From Oceanobacillus polygoni (GTDB lineage: Bacteria > Bacillota > Bacilli > Bacillales > Amphibacillaceae), in NCBI RefSeq assembly GCF_008304605.1, contig NZ_PIJY01000024.1:248857-312856 (forward strand): DNA of 64,000 bases, in the 5' to 3' direction. The notes beneath the pieces were generated by a model that was not told the DNA's origin, did not search any database, and worked only from the letters and a program-made list of their open reading frames with translations. The position numbers and the translations under genes were made by a program. Shown here in pieces: positions 46,179-54,708 of this stretch; position 1 is the stretch's first letter; each line of letters starts with the position of its first letter.

Positions 46179-46694
46179 TTATAAAATATCGACGATAACT
46201 ATTAACGCTAGTAATAACTGCAGCAAAACTTGAATATTAATTGCTAGGTCTGTGTCTGTAGTTGTAACTGTTGCATCTTTTGTATTATAAATATAGATTT
46301 TTTGTCTATTAGATTGAGTCATATCAAACTGCTGTATTAAATCTTGCGCTACTGCTTCACCTTGATCAGAATCACCGATTGTAATTCTAAGAACCAGTGC
46401 GATTGCCAGTTGTAATCCTGCTTGTAGTGAGACTCCCACTTGGGTATTCGTGGTATTAATCGTGATATCGCAGGATTCTTTTACCCAAATAAGCTCGGCT
46501 GATTCTTGTTCCAAATATGCGTATTCGCCACCATCTTGGGAAACTGTTCCATCATCGTTATTATAAAAATTGTAATCAAATCTTGATTCGTTGCTTGATT
46601 CATGTTTACGTTTCTCACTAAAATTATTAGCACAATCGTGGTGCACTTCAGTATAGTTATTCATATCTCTTGAACTTCTATAAACTGCCATCAT
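46179..46694 (-). CDS. Spore coat protein, CotX/CotV family (first copy)
   Basis: A 171-residue crust protein with a polar N-terminal part (RDMNNYTEVHHDCANNFSEKR) and two CotX/V repeats: KESCDITINTTNTQVGVSLQ ... ITIGDSDQGEAV and NTKDATVTTTDTDLAINIQVLLQLLLAL. CATAAATTA upstream fits the SigK -10 (CATAnnnTA), as expected for a late mother-cell gene, although a good -35 is not obvious. Two ATGs in a row follow AAAGGAGTGTC. Confidence 0.88.
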   Translation of the reverse strand: MMAVYRSSRDMNNYTEVHHDCANNFSEKRKHESSNESRFDYNFYNNDDGTVSQDGGEYAYLEQESAELIWVKESCDITINTTNTQVGVSLQAGLQLAIALVLRITIGDSDQGEAVAQDLIQQFDMTQSNRQKIYIYNTKDATVTTTDTDLAINIQVLLQLLLALIVIVDIL

Positions 46695-46779
46695 GACACT
46701 CCTTTCTTATGGTTATAAGATAATTTATGGCTTTTTTTACTAGAAGATTGTACAAATATACTAGAAACCTTATAAATAA

Positions 46780-46808
46780 AGAAAACACCTAAATGTAGGT
46801 GTTTTCTT
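46780..46808 (-). terminator. Terminator after the CotW-like gene
   Basis: AAAACACCTA (46782-46791) and TAGGTGTTTT (46796-46805) form a 10-bp stem. Confidence 0.9.
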
Positions 46809-46819
46809 ATGCTTATTCC

Positions 46820-47026
46820 TTATTCATCTGTAAGCTCCGTATTTCTTTTATTGAATTGATCAACTTGTTCTTTTAAATCTTCTACCATTTCTTTTAGCAT
46901 TTGCTTCTGCTCATCAGACAAATTCTTCTTTAATTCATCTGGTTTAATGCCATTTTTTCTGAATATACTATCGACCATAAGATCAACTACCTTTTCAGAT
47001 ACTTGTTGCTTAGATACATCACTCAT
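46820..47026 (-). CDS. cotW: CotW-like spore coat protein
   Basis: A 68-residue charged helical protein. FRKNGIKPDELKKNLSDEQKQMLKEMVEDLKEQV lines up with the conserved middle of B. subtilis CotW (FSKHGV ... SDEEKEMLLNLVKDL), though the basic C-terminal half of CotW is missing. CotW and CotX form the coat crust together, and the CotX-type genes follow directly. CATAGTATA at 47057-47065 (minus strand) is a full match to the SigK -10. Confidence 0.72.
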   Translation of the reverse strand: MSDVSKQQVSEKVVDLMVDSIFRKNGIKPDELKKNLSDEQKQMLKEMVEDLKEQVDQFNKRNTELTDE

Positions 47027-47056
47027 TCATTTCACCTTCTTCCATTCAATATATTT

Positions 47057-47065
47057 TATACTATG
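47057..47065 (-). promoter_or_regulatory. SigK-type -10 element of cotW-like gene
   Basis: CATAGTATA matches CATAnnnTA, 31 bases before the start codon. The -35 (AC) would lie 14-15 bases upstream and is weak. Confidence 0.5.
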
Positions 47066-47299
47066 GTATTTAACTAGGAGTTGACTATGCTGTTGTCTAT
47101 AGAGGTTTAAGAGGTGGTTCTATAGGGGGCTAGAGAGATTGCCTTTTCTTAAAATCAAGCACTATACTTCAAGGGTAATGAACTCTACAGGAATTGTATT
47201 TAACCATTTTATCTGGGTGCAAAAGTTGAGTAATTAATATTTCCGAAGCAGGAATTTGTCATTCGCTGTCGAATGTATAGTTTTGATGGAGGTGATTTT

Positions 47300-48493
47300 A
47301 TGCTGCAAGCAAAAACCGAGGATGGTAGATCCATCACGCTTGCAACAATGAGTCGAGAAAGAATAATTGCATTAAGAGACGCTGGCACATTATTTTATTG
47401 TTCCGTTTGTGGGAAACAGGTAATTATGAAGGTGGGCTTTAAAGTGATTGCTCATTTTGCTCATAAGACTGCTGTAGATTGTCCGTCCCAGAAAGGTGGG
47501 GAGGGGATATATCACGAACAAGGAAAACTCTTGTTGTATCAATGGTTCAAGCGTCATAATATGGAGGTTGAATTAGAATCATTTCTTCCTGAAATCCAAC
47601 AACGTCCAGATATATTAGTGACTTGGAATAACAGACGAATTGCTATTGAATATCAATGTGCAAGAGTCTCTGTGGAAAAAATAAGACAACGTAATTATGG
47701 ATATCTATCAGTCGGAATTACTCCGATATGGATTGTCGGTGCGACTCTCTTTACACGTTATCAAGCGAATAGTTTTCGAATTGATCAGTTTACGCGACAA
47801 TTAATGCATCAATATAACCCACGCATGCCACCTGTACTCTATTACTTTTGCCCATACACCTCTCAACTTGCAATCTTACAAGATATTTTCATTACCAAAA
47901 GCACGCAAGCCATTGGGAAAATCTATATTTCGCCACTAAATAACCGTAAATTTTCAGACCTGTTCCAATTAAAGTCTTTTACAAATGCAGAACTACAATA
48001 CTTATGGCGGAAAGAAAAGTATAAATTTCGTCAAACGCAAGGAATAAAGCCTTATGGAAATGAATTAAATTGGCGGAGATGGCTGTACTCCAAAGGCCTG
48101 CATCTTGAAAACCTCCCATCAATTGTTCATCTCCCAATAGCCTCGCAATATCGAATGAAAACCCCACTATGGAATTGGCAGAGTAAAGTCTGCCTGGAGA
48201 TTATTGATCCACTTCCCGTTGAAGGTGTTTTTTCTAATGCTGAATGCCAAAGCCTTTTCTTTCGACAGCTATATAAACCAAAACAGTTTCCATTAATCTC
48301 TTCGCAAAGTAATCCGGTTCAAGAATACCTTAGCTTGCTCGAGCAGCTTGAAGTAATTGAGGAAGTCTCTAGCGGTATGTATAAAAAACGCCAGCCAATT
48401 TCCTTTTATCATCATATTGAGCAAGCGGTGCAAGGGGATGAGCAACTTGTAAAGGAATTATTTAGGCAAAAATCAAACATAATACGAGCATGA
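47300..48493 (+). CDS. coiA: Competence protein CoiA
   Basis: A 397-residue protein needed for transformation after DNA uptake. It has an N-terminal zinc-finger-like part (FYCSVCGKQVIMKVGFKVIAHFAHKTAVDCP) and a PD-(D/E)xK nuclease-like core, RPDILVTWNNRRIAIEYQC. The long C-terminal region is family-typical. The start at 47300 lies behind GGAGGTGATTTT; the upstream in-frame extension covers that site. It precedes pepF as in B. subtilis (yjbF-yjbG). I see no ComK box upstream. Confidence 0.88.
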   Translation: MLQAKTEDGRSITLATMSRERIIALRDAGTLFYCSVCGKQVIMKVGFKVIAHFAHKTAVDCPSQKGGEGIYHEQGKLLLYQWFKRHNMEVELESFLPEIQQRPDILVTWNNRRIAIEYQCARVSVEKIRQRNYGYLSVGITPIWIVGATLFTRYQANSFRIDQFTRQLMHQYNPRMPPVLYYFCPYTSQLAILQDIFITKSTQAIGKIYISPLNNRKFSDLFQLKSFTNAELQYLWRKEKYKFRQTQGIKPYGNELNWRRWLYSKGLHLENLPSIVHLPIASQYRMKTPLWNWQSKVCLEIIDPLPVEGVFSNAECQSLFFRQLYKPKQFPLISSQSNPVQEYLSLLEQLEVIEEVSSGMYKKRQPISFYHHIEQAVQGDEQLVKELFRQKSNIIRA

Positions 48494-48595
48494 ATTGGGA
48501 ATAGTTCGTTATACTAAAGTATAGATTGAATTTATAAAGGATTTTCCCTAGGGAGTCTAGAACTAGTATAGAAAGCATAAGGGAGGAATTTATTC

Positions 48596-50407
48596 ATGTC
48601 AAAAACGACAAAAGAATTACCGAAACGTAGTGAAATACCGGTTGAATCTACATGGAGATTAGAGGATATTTTTGCATCAGATGAATTATGGCAGGAAGAA
48701 TTAAAAAAGCTGCAGCAGGATATTCCGCAAGCAGAAGCGTATAAAGGGAAATTATCGGAGTCTGCGGATGCCTTATATGATTTGTTGAAACTGCAGGATG
48801 GGCTTTTTGAACGTCTAGGAAAATTATATACATATTCGCATATGCGATATGACCAGGATACAACCAACTCCTTTTATCAGGGCTTAAATGCGCAAGCGGA
48901 AATGGTGTTGACTCAAGCTTCAAGTGTAATGAGTTATATTGTACCAGAAGTGCTTCAAATGGATGAGGCTAAAATTAAGCAGTTTCTTGAGGAAAAAGAA
49001 GAACTAAACTTTTATAAAAAAGTATTGGATGAAATTAATCGCGGGCGTCCTCACACATTAAGCGAGAAAGAAGAGGCTTTGCTTGCAGAGGCTTCTGAGC
49101 CTTTATCAAGCTCTTCGCAGACATTTAGTATGCTTAATAACGCTGATTTAACTTTTCCATCTATTGTCAACGAGGATGGGGAAGAGGTTGATCTTACACA
49201 TGGAAGATATTCTACGTTTTTAGAATCAAAGGATCGCCGTGTTCGAGAAGATGCGTTCACTAAGGTATATGATACGTATGGCAATTTTAAAAATACGTTT
49301 GCATCAACACTTAGTGGAAATGTGAAAACCCATAATTTCTCTGCGAAGGTTCGAAATTATGAAACTGCAAGACAGGCAGCGCTTGATACCAATAATATTC
49401 CAGAGCAAGTATATGATAATTTAGTTGAAGCGGTTAATGAAAAGCTTCCATTACTGCATCGTTACACAGAGCTACGTAAAAAGGTATTAAAGCTCGATGA
49501 ATTGCATATGTACGATTTGTACACACCATTGGTAAAAGAAGTAGAAATGAAGGTTTCCTATGAAGAGGCTAAGGATTATATGTTTAAAGGCTTAGCACCA
49601 CTCGGGAGTGAATATGCAGAAATTCTAAAAGAAGCTTTTGAAAATCGCTGGATCGATGTGGAAGAAAATAAAGGAAAACGAAGCGGAGCATATTCTTCTG
49701 GATCCTATGCAACAAACCCGTATATTTTAATGAATTGGCAAGATGATGTGAACAATACGTTTACCTTAGCACATGAGCTGGGTCATTCTGTTCACAGCTA
49801 CTATACAAGAAAGACACAGCCTTTCCGCTATGGAGATTACTCCATTTTTGTAGCTGAGGTTGCATCTACGACAAATGAAGCATTGTTAAATGATTATTTA
49901 TTAAATAATTTAGAAGATGAAAAACAAAAGCTATATATTCTAAATCATTTCTTAGAAGGCTTCCGTGGAACGGTATTCCGCCAGACAATGTTCGCTGAAT
50001 TTGAGCATGAGATACACGTGAGAGCGAAGGCTGGGGATGCGCTTACTGCGGATAAGCTAACAGAAATTTACTATGATCTAAACAAGAAATATTACGGAGA
50101 AGCAGTTGTTTCGGATGAAGCAATCGGTCTTGAATGGGCAAGAATTCCACATTTCTATTACAACTATTATGTGTATCAATATGCAACGGGATATTCAGCT
50201 GCAACTGCACTTGCAAATGGAATACTAGAAGGAAAAGAAGGTGCCGTTGATCGTTACCTTGATTTCCTAAAAGCCGGAAGCAGTGACTATCCAATAGAAG
50301 TGTTGAAAAAGGCAGGCGTCGATATGACATCGAAACAACCGATTTTAGATGCACTTGATGTCTTTGAAGAGAAATTAAATGAAATGGAACGTTTGTTACT
50401 TGGATAA
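48596..50407 (+). CDS. pepF: Oligoendopeptidase F
   Basis: A 603-residue M3 metallopeptidase, the positional orthologue of B. subtilis yjbG/pepF. The zinc motif is H393-ELGH-397 in TLAHELGHSVHSYYT; the third ligand is in FVAEVASTTNEALL, and IPHFYYNYYVYQYATGYSAA is the C-terminal substrate-binding helix pair. It degrades peptides, and in B. subtilis overexpression affects Phr signalling and sporulation. Compare the paralogue at 1395-3209. Confidence 0.95.
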   Translation: MSKTTKELPKRSEIPVESTWRLEDIFASDELWQEELKKLQQDIPQAEAYKGKLSESADALYDLLKLQDGLFERLGKLYTYSHMRYDQDTTNSFYQGLNAQAEMVLTQASSVMSYIVPEVLQMDEAKIKQFLEEKEELNFYKKVLDEINRGRPHTLSEKEEALLAEASEPLSSSSQTFSMLNNADLTFPSIVNEDGEEVDLTHGRYSTFLESKDRRVREDAFTKVYDTYGNFKNTFASTLSGNVKTHNFSAKVRNYETARQAALDTNNIPEQVYDNLVEAVNEKLPLLHRYTELRKKVLKLDELHMYDLYTPLVKEVEMKVSYEEAKDYMFKGLAPLGSEYAEILKEAFENRWIDVEENKGKRSGAYSSGSYATNPYILMNWQDDVNNTFTLAHELGHSVHSYYTRKTQPFRYGDYSIFVAEVASTTNEALLNDYLLNNLEDEKQKLYILNHFLEGFRGTVFRQTMFAEFEHEIHVRAKAGDALTADKLTEIYYDLNKKYYGEAVVSDEAIGLEWARIPHFYYNYYVYQYATGYSAATALANGILEGKEGAVDRYLDFLKAGSSDYPIEVLKKAGVDMTSKQPILDALDVFEEKLNEMERLLLG

Positions 50408-50420
50408 AGCATGCACAGAT

Positions 50421-50455
50421 AAAGGGAATCAGCAAACTGCTGATTCCCTTTATCT
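50421..50455. terminator. Bidirectional terminator between pepF and yizD
   Basis: AAAGGGAATCAGC (50421-50433) and GCTGATTCCCTTT (50439-50451) are perfectly complementary. Confidence 0.95.
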
Positions 50456-50632
50456 ATACCTCCGTACATTTCGCTGGGTAAAAGAATGAAGTGTTAAGTA
50501 GATAGATAAGAAAAATAATGGCAATGTAATAAAAAGCGGAATGAGCTTCATTAAGCCCAATAAATTTAAGAAAAAGGCAAAAACGGTTAGTGTGATAAAT
50601 AAAATAGGATAAAACCGATAAACTCTTCGCAT
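50450..50632 (-). CDS. yizD: Small membrane protein, YizD position
   Basis: A 60-residue protein with two hydrophobic segments (FYPILFITLTVFAFFLNLLG and LFITLPLFFLSIYLTLH). The ATG follows GGAGGGATTGAG. B. subtilis has yizD between pepF and roxS/yjbH, the same place, which is the basis of the name; the function is unknown. Confidence 0.6.
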   Translation of the reverse strand: MRRVYRFYPILFITLTVFAFFLNLLGLMKLIPLFITLPLFFLSIYLTLHSFTQRNVRRYR

Positions 50633-50708
50633 CTCAATCCCTCCAGTGACAACTTTAATCGGCTCATTACACTATATGATTATAAGAGCTTGTATAGAAG
50701 TGAACTTT

Positions 50709-50726
50709 TTGTGAATATGTGCACAT
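50709..50726. promoter_or_regulatory. Rex operator upstream of roxS
   Basis: TTGTGAATATGTGCACAT matches the Rex consensus TTGTGAA-N4-TTCACAA: the left arm at 7 of 7, the right arm at 5 of 7. It ends 5 bases before the -35 of the RoxS promoter. Rex is the NADH/NAD sensor, and B. subtilis roxS is known to be repressed by it. Confidence 0.75.
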
Positions 50727-50731
50727 ATAGG

Positions 50732-50760
50732 TTGAAAATGAAATTACTTCTTGTTATTAT
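50732..50760 (+). promoter_or_regulatory. roxS promoter
   Basis: TTGAAA (50732-50737) and TATTAT (50755-50760), 17-base spacer. Confidence 0.75.
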
Positions 50761-50766
50761 AAGAAT

Positions 50767-50887
50767 GTAAGTTAAGTACAAACAAATACCCCTTTTGTTT
50801 GATCATGAAACTTTCTCCCATCCCCCTTTGTATAAATACAAAGTAGGAATAAGGATATACGCTGCCCCGTATATCCTTTATTTTTTT
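50767..50887 (+). ncRNA. roxS: Small regulatory RNA RoxS (RsaE family)
   Basis: About 120 bases between yizD and yjbH, the place of RoxS in B. subtilis, with no believable reading frame. It carries the family's two C-rich single-stranded regions, ATACCCCTTTTGTTTGATC and TTTCTCCCATCCCCCTTTG, which pair with ribosome sites of target mRNAs. A small hairpin CTTTGTA/TACAAAG (near 50826-50843) and a Rho-independent terminator AAGGATATAC/GTATATCCTT (50851-50878) with a long T tract follow. RoxS acts on mRNAs of central metabolism and redox balance. The 5' end is inferred from the promoter and may differ by a few bases. Confidence 0.9.
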
Positions 50888-50899
50888 GTCTTTAAATGA

Positions 50900-50947
50900 A
50901 AAACGATCTAGAAATGCATCTCTTTCATTGCATGACTAGATCGTTTT
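50900..50947. terminator. Hairpin between roxS and yjbH
   Basis: AAAACGATCTAG (50900-50911) and CTAGATCGTTTT (50936-50947) are fully complementary, with an inner ATGCAT/ATGCAA pairing. It can end transcripts from yjbH. Confidence 0.75.
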
Positions 50948-50969
50948 AAATAAAAAACAAAGAAGATTG

Positions 50970-50996
50970 GTAAAAAATAAGCCTTTTCGTAAGGCT
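50970..50996 (-). terminator. yjbH-proximal terminator
   Basis: AGCCTT and AAGGCT form a 6-bp stem; on the minus strand TATTTTTTA follows, six bases after the yjbH stop. Confidence 0.75.
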
Positions 50997-51001
50997 GAAA
51001 A

Positions 51002-51895
51002 CTAATAAATATATTTCCAAAAGGATCCATACTTTGCTGGGATTTTTTCGACAACTTGCTGAAATTGTAGTTTTTTCATTTCTTTTTCCGTTTCAGCAAG
51101 TGACCAATCGTAAACAACCGAGATTTCTTTACTGCCAACCACTTCATAATATTCCAAAAAGGTTTCTAAAGGTGGCTTTACAGAAGGGATTGGTGTTCGT
51201 TGCAGCATTTCTTTTAAGACAAGCTCATAAATCTCATATGGATAAAGACCAGAAATTTTAATACCTTCCTCTTCAACGACTTGATTAAAAAATACAATCG
51301 TTGGAATATAATCTACTTCCATTTCACGTGTTAACTTCAAATCACATTGATACGCTTTTTTAGCAGAAGCTGAGAAAAGGTCTCTTTCAAATTCTTCGAC
51401 GTCTAACTTAGCTTCCTTCGCACATTGAAGGAGTACATCTCCATCTGATATATTCTGCTTTTTCAAGAAAAGATTTTCTTGTAATTTCCGTAAAAACAAC
51501 ATTCCTGATTTTTTGCCTTGAAGTTCTGCTGCTTTAATTGCAAGCGATGCAATCCAAGGGTAGGATACCGGGTTTTCTATCCACAAATCTCCATCACAGC
51601 TCATACCAGTCCGCTTTGCTGTTCTTTCCCACATATCCTTTAATTTTCTTGGTTTATCAAACGAATCTGTATTTAGAGCTCTAAGTTGGCCACTTACAAT
51701 TTGGCGTATGGTGAAGAATCGTCCATATTCAACAGACAGTTTTTTCAGATAGGGTTCTAGGGACCAGCATTCCGCACAAAGCGGATCAATAAATACAAAA
51801 ATTTCAATCGGTTTTTGCACAATATCTATATAGCTATAATTGACCGATGTGTTTGTATGATTTGAGCTTGTGAGCTCAGTTTGATTCCAACTCAC
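51002..51895 (-). CDS. yjbH: ClpXP adaptor protein YjbH (SpxH)
   Basis: A 297-residue DsbA-like protein that delivers Spx to ClpXP. The thioredoxin-fold motif C40-A-E-C43 stands in [21 protein letters not shown], and [13 protein letters not shown] holds the cis-proline. The GTG start follows GAAAGGAGAATTCGAT. It is co-oriented with yjbI 18 bases upstream, the same two-gene order as in B. subtilis. Its client Spx is encoded at 43281. Confidence 0.93.
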   Translation of the reverse strand: MSWNQTELTSSNHTNTSVNYSYIDIVQKPIEIFVFIDPLCAECWSLEPYLKKLSVEYGRFFTIRQIVSGQLRALNTDSFDKPRKLKDMWERTAKRTGMSCDGDLWIENPVSYPWIASLAIKAAELQGKKSGMLFLRKLQENLFLKKQNISDGDVLLQCAKEAKLDVEEFERDLFSASAKKAYQCDLKLTREMEVDYIPTIVFFNQVVEEEGIKISGLYPYEIYELVLKEMLQRTPIPSVKPPLETFLEYYEVVGSKEISVVYDWSLAETEKEMKKLQFQQVVEKIPAKYGSFWKYIY

Positions 51896-51913
51896 ATCGA
51901 ATTCTCCTTTCTC

Positions 51914-52300
51914 TTATTCAGGCGTGTTCATCATGTGGTTTGCAGTAAGGGTCAATTTCTCAAATATAGCCATGCGGTATGGTTCCTCAATTTCTACTTC
52001 ATCTAACGCCTCTGCCATACATTCGAGCCAAGCATCCCTTCTAGAAGGAGTTATTTCAAAAGGTAAATGACGTCTTCGCATCATCGGATGGCCGCGTTCT
52101 GCTTCATAAGTCCTTGGGCCTCCGAAAAACTGCGTTAAAAAAAGACTTTGCTTTCTCGCGGTTTCTGTGAGGTCTTCTGGAAAAATTGGCTTCAGTTTTG
52201 GATGCTTTCCTACACGCTCGTAAAAGGCATTTACTAGTCTGTCTATTGTATCGAATCCGCCAATGGCTTCGTAAATAGTTCCATGTACAATTTTTTCCAT
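51914..52300 (-). CDS. yjbI: Truncated haemoglobin YjbI
   Basis: A 128-residue group II (HbO-type) haemoglobin. TIYEAIGGFDTIDRLVNAFYERV is the A-B helix region, FLTQFFGGP and HPMMRRRHLPFEI contain the proximal histidine, and DAWLECMAEALDE the G helix with the conserved tryptophan. It binds O2 or other small ligands and in B. subtilis is co-expressed with yjbH. The ATG follows AAGGAGCTATTTT. Confidence 0.93.
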   Translation of the reverse strand: MEKIVHGTIYEAIGGFDTIDRLVNAFYERVGKHPKLKPIFPEDLTETARKQSLFLTQFFGGPRTYEAERGHPMMRRRHLPFEITPSRRDAWLECMAEALDEVEIEEPYRMAIFEKLTLTANHMMNTPE

Positions 52301-52385
52301 AAAATAGCTCCTTGGATGTTTGTATATATTGTAGCAACGGATACCAAAATGAGCAACAAATCTGATTGTAGCTAGATTGTATTAC

Positions 52386-52958
52386 CTAATTTTCCAGCGA
52401 GTGGAAAAATCGTTCAATTTTATTTGGTGTTATTCTTTGTATTATATTATGTTCTTCGAGTAGCTGATTAAACATTTGTAACCCAGATGCTTTTGTGTTT
52501 GCTTCTATTTCTAATTCAAAATCCTCTTTATTATTGTAGGTACTGTAATCAAGGACAAGCAACACATCCTTATAGGAGAGTTCTCTTCTTAACGTAGAAA
52601 GACTACCACAATAAATTAGCTTTTCTGGTTGAATGTTTTTCTCCAATAGCTGTTTTGATGTATTGGATTTCGGGATGATCGTGCCGTTGATCCAACTTAG
52701 CGCTTCCTGTTCCGTTAGTGAATCATGCGTCTCGAGCAAACCATCAGGATGAGGTTCTTTTAAAGTTAATGTGTATTTCCCGTGTTTTTCTCGTATTCGA
52801 ATCGCGCAGCCTTGTTCTTTAAGAGAAAATTCTTCTGTCTCAAAGTAATGGTTTATTTGTAGTTTTCCTTGTGATGGAAAAGAGATGTTTTGCAGTAATC
52901 GGTGATACTCCTCCTTTTCTAATAAGTTTTTAAATTCAATTTCTATTTCTTGTGTCAT
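52386..52958 (-). CDS. yjbK: CYTH-domain protein YjbK
   Basis: A 190-residue CYTH (triphosphate tunnel) protein. The ExExK signature is EIEIEFK at residues 4-10; AIRIREKHGKYTLTLKEP, ELSYKDVLLVLDYSTYN and EDFELEIEAN provide the basic and acidic residues lining the tunnel. Relatives hydrolyse inorganic triphosphate or act as adenylate cyclases; which applies is unknown. It is divergent from relQ, as in B. subtilis. Confidence 0.9.
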   Translation of the reverse strand: MTQEIEIEFKNLLEKEEYHRLLQNISFPSQGKLQINHYFETEEFSLKEQGCAIRIREKHGKYTLTLKEPHPDGLLETHDSLTEQEALSWINGTIIPKSNTSKQLLEKNIQPEKLIYCGSLSTLRRELSYKDVLLVLDYSTYNNKEDFELEIEANTKASGLQMFNQLLEEHNIIQRITPNKIERFFHSLEN

Positions 52959-53187
52959 AATCTATGTCCCCCAACTTGAAAATAGGTTATTATTAATTAT
53001 GGCGAAAGAAGGGCATGTATGCAAAGATTAGCCATTTTCGTTTGATGTGTTAAAATAAGGTTGATTAATAATAGTTATTCAAACATAGTTAGAGAAGTAA
53101 TTTATTGTCAAGACTGGCAATTCGATATACTATATTTGCATGTTGAAAGCTGTTATGAACCTGAGATGAACGGTAAGGGTGATAACA

Positions 53188-53796
53188 ATGAAATGGGAAG
53201 TAATCCTTGCTCCATATAAGCAGATTGTGGAAGAGCTAAAAGTAAAACTAAGGGGGATGCGTTCGCAATTTGAACTTGAATCCAGCCATTCTCCAATTGA
53301 ATTTGTAACAGGTCGTGTGAAACCGATTCACAGTATTATGGAAAAGGCGGAAATGCGAGGGATTTCACTTGATAAAATAGATACGGAAATCCAAGATATT
53401 GCTGGTGTTCGTGTTGTTTGCCAATTTGTCGATGATATTTATACAATCGTAGATATGCTTCATACGAGGACTGATTTTACGATTGTCGAGGAGAAAGACT
53501 ATATTGCCAATAAGAAAACGAGCGGCTATCGTTCGTATCATATGATTATTGAATATCCAGTCGAAACAATCCATGGTACAAAGCTGCACCTTGCAGAGAT
53601 TCAAATAAGGACGCTTGCCATGAATTTTTGGGCAACAAATGAGCACTCCTTAAATTATAAATATGAAGGTAAATTACCGGAAGAAGTAGAGTCAAGGCTA
53701 CAGCGAGCGGCAGAAGCGGCTTTTAAATTAGATGAAGAAATGTCCAAGATAAAAAGTGAAATTCAGGAAGCACAACGGATATTCCACCGTAAGTGA
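53188..53796 (+). CDS. relQ: Small alarmone synthetase RelQ (YjbM)
   Basis: A 202-residue (p)ppGpp synthetase without a hydrolase domain. HSPIEFVTGRVKPIHSIMEKA, DIAGVRVVCQFVDDIYTIV, SGYRSYHMIIEYPV and EIQIRTLAMNFWATNEHSLNYKY are the synthetase motifs, with the glutamate in EIQIRT binding magnesium. The start at ATG 53188 follows AAGGGTG; an in-frame GTG nine bases earlier lies in the ribosome site. nadK and rluD follow, as in yjbM-yjbN-yjbO. Confidence 0.93.
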   Translation: MKWEVILAPYKQIVEELKVKLRGMRSQFELESSHSPIEFVTGRVKPIHSIMEKAEMRGISLDKIDTEIQDIAGVRVVCQFVDDIYTIVDMLHTRTDFTIVEEKDYIANKKTSGYRSYHMIIEYPVETIHGTKLHLAEIQIRTLAMNFWATNEHSLNYKYEGKLPEEVESRLQRAAEAAFKLDEEMSKIKSEIQEAQRIFHRK

Positions 53797-53882
53797 AGAG
53801 CAAAGGTGCTGGATCCGGACGCAGCCGATGCTGCTGTTAGTATGAAAGAGCCTGTAATAGAAGAAATAAGGGGAGAGAGTGG

Positions 53883-54692
53883 ATGAAGTTTAAAATTGTT
53901 TCAAAAGGTGATGAGCGTTCCAATAAAATTAAAGCGACGATGAAGCAATATTTATCGGACTTTGATTTAGAATATGATAAAGTCGAGCCAGATCTTGTTA
54001 TATCGGTTGGGGGAGATGGAACATTTCTGGAGGCATTCCATCGGTATAATCATCGGCTTGAAACAACAGCGTTTATTGGTGTCCATACAGGTCATTTAGG
54101 TTTCTATACGGATTGGGTTCCATCTGAATTGGAAAAGCTAATTATTGAAATTGCCAAAACTCCATTTCAAACAGTGGAGTATCCATTGTTAGAAGTAATT
54201 ATTCGGGGGAAAACAGGGGAAAAGGAAGATCGATTTTTGGCACTGAATGAAGCAATGATTAAGACTGCAGACGGATCTTCTGTCGTCTTTGATGTGGAAA
54301 TCAAGGGGGAGCATTTTGAAACATTCCGTGGAGATGGGATTTGTATTTCTACTCCTTCTGGAAGTACGGCATATAATAAGGCGCTTGGTGGAGCAATTTT
54401 ACATCCGTCCCTTGAAGCAATACAAATAACTGAAAATGCATCAATCAATAACCGTGTATTTCGTACGATCGGTTCGCCGTTAGTGCTGCCAAAGCATCAT
54501 ACGTGCTTCTTAAAGCCAATGGTAGAGAGTAGTTTTCTTATTCAAATCGATCATTTTATTAAGACGTATACAAATGTCAAATCAATTCAATGTCGTGTTG
54601 CGAATGAACGGGTACGCTTTGCGCGATTTAAACAATTTCCGTTCTGGAATAGGGTTCGTGACTCCTTTGTTTCGGATGATGATAATAGATAG
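53883..54692 (+). CDS. nadK: NAD kinase
   Basis: A 269-residue ATP-NAD kinase making [19 protein letters not shown] is the GGDGT motif, [12 protein letters not shown] is the NE/D motif, and [21 protein letters not shown] the NAD-binding block. The ATG follows AGGGGAGAGAGTGG. It corresponds to B. subtilis ppnKA (yjbN). rluD starts 16 bases after its stop. Confidence 0.95.
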   Translation: MKFKIVSKGDERSNKIKATMKQYLSDFDLEYDKVEPDLVISVGGDGTFLEAFHRYNHRLETTAFIGVHTGHLGFYTDWVPSELEKLIIEIAKTPFQTVEYPLLEVIIRGKTGEKEDRFLALNEAMIKTADGSSVVFDVEIKGEHFETFRGDGICISTPSGSTAYNKALGGAILHPSLEAIQITENASINNRVFRTIGSPLVLPKHHTCFLKPMVESSFLIQIDHFIKTYTNVKSIQCRVANERVRFARFKQFPFWNRVRDSFVSDDDNR

Positions 54693-54708
54693 TGAGGCTT
54701 CCTGCAAA

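Noticed and set aside
50804-50845. Short peptide frame inside the RoxS region (ATG AAA CTT ...)
   Set aside because: Thirteen codons without a ribosome site; the segment is the C-rich region and hairpin of the RNA.
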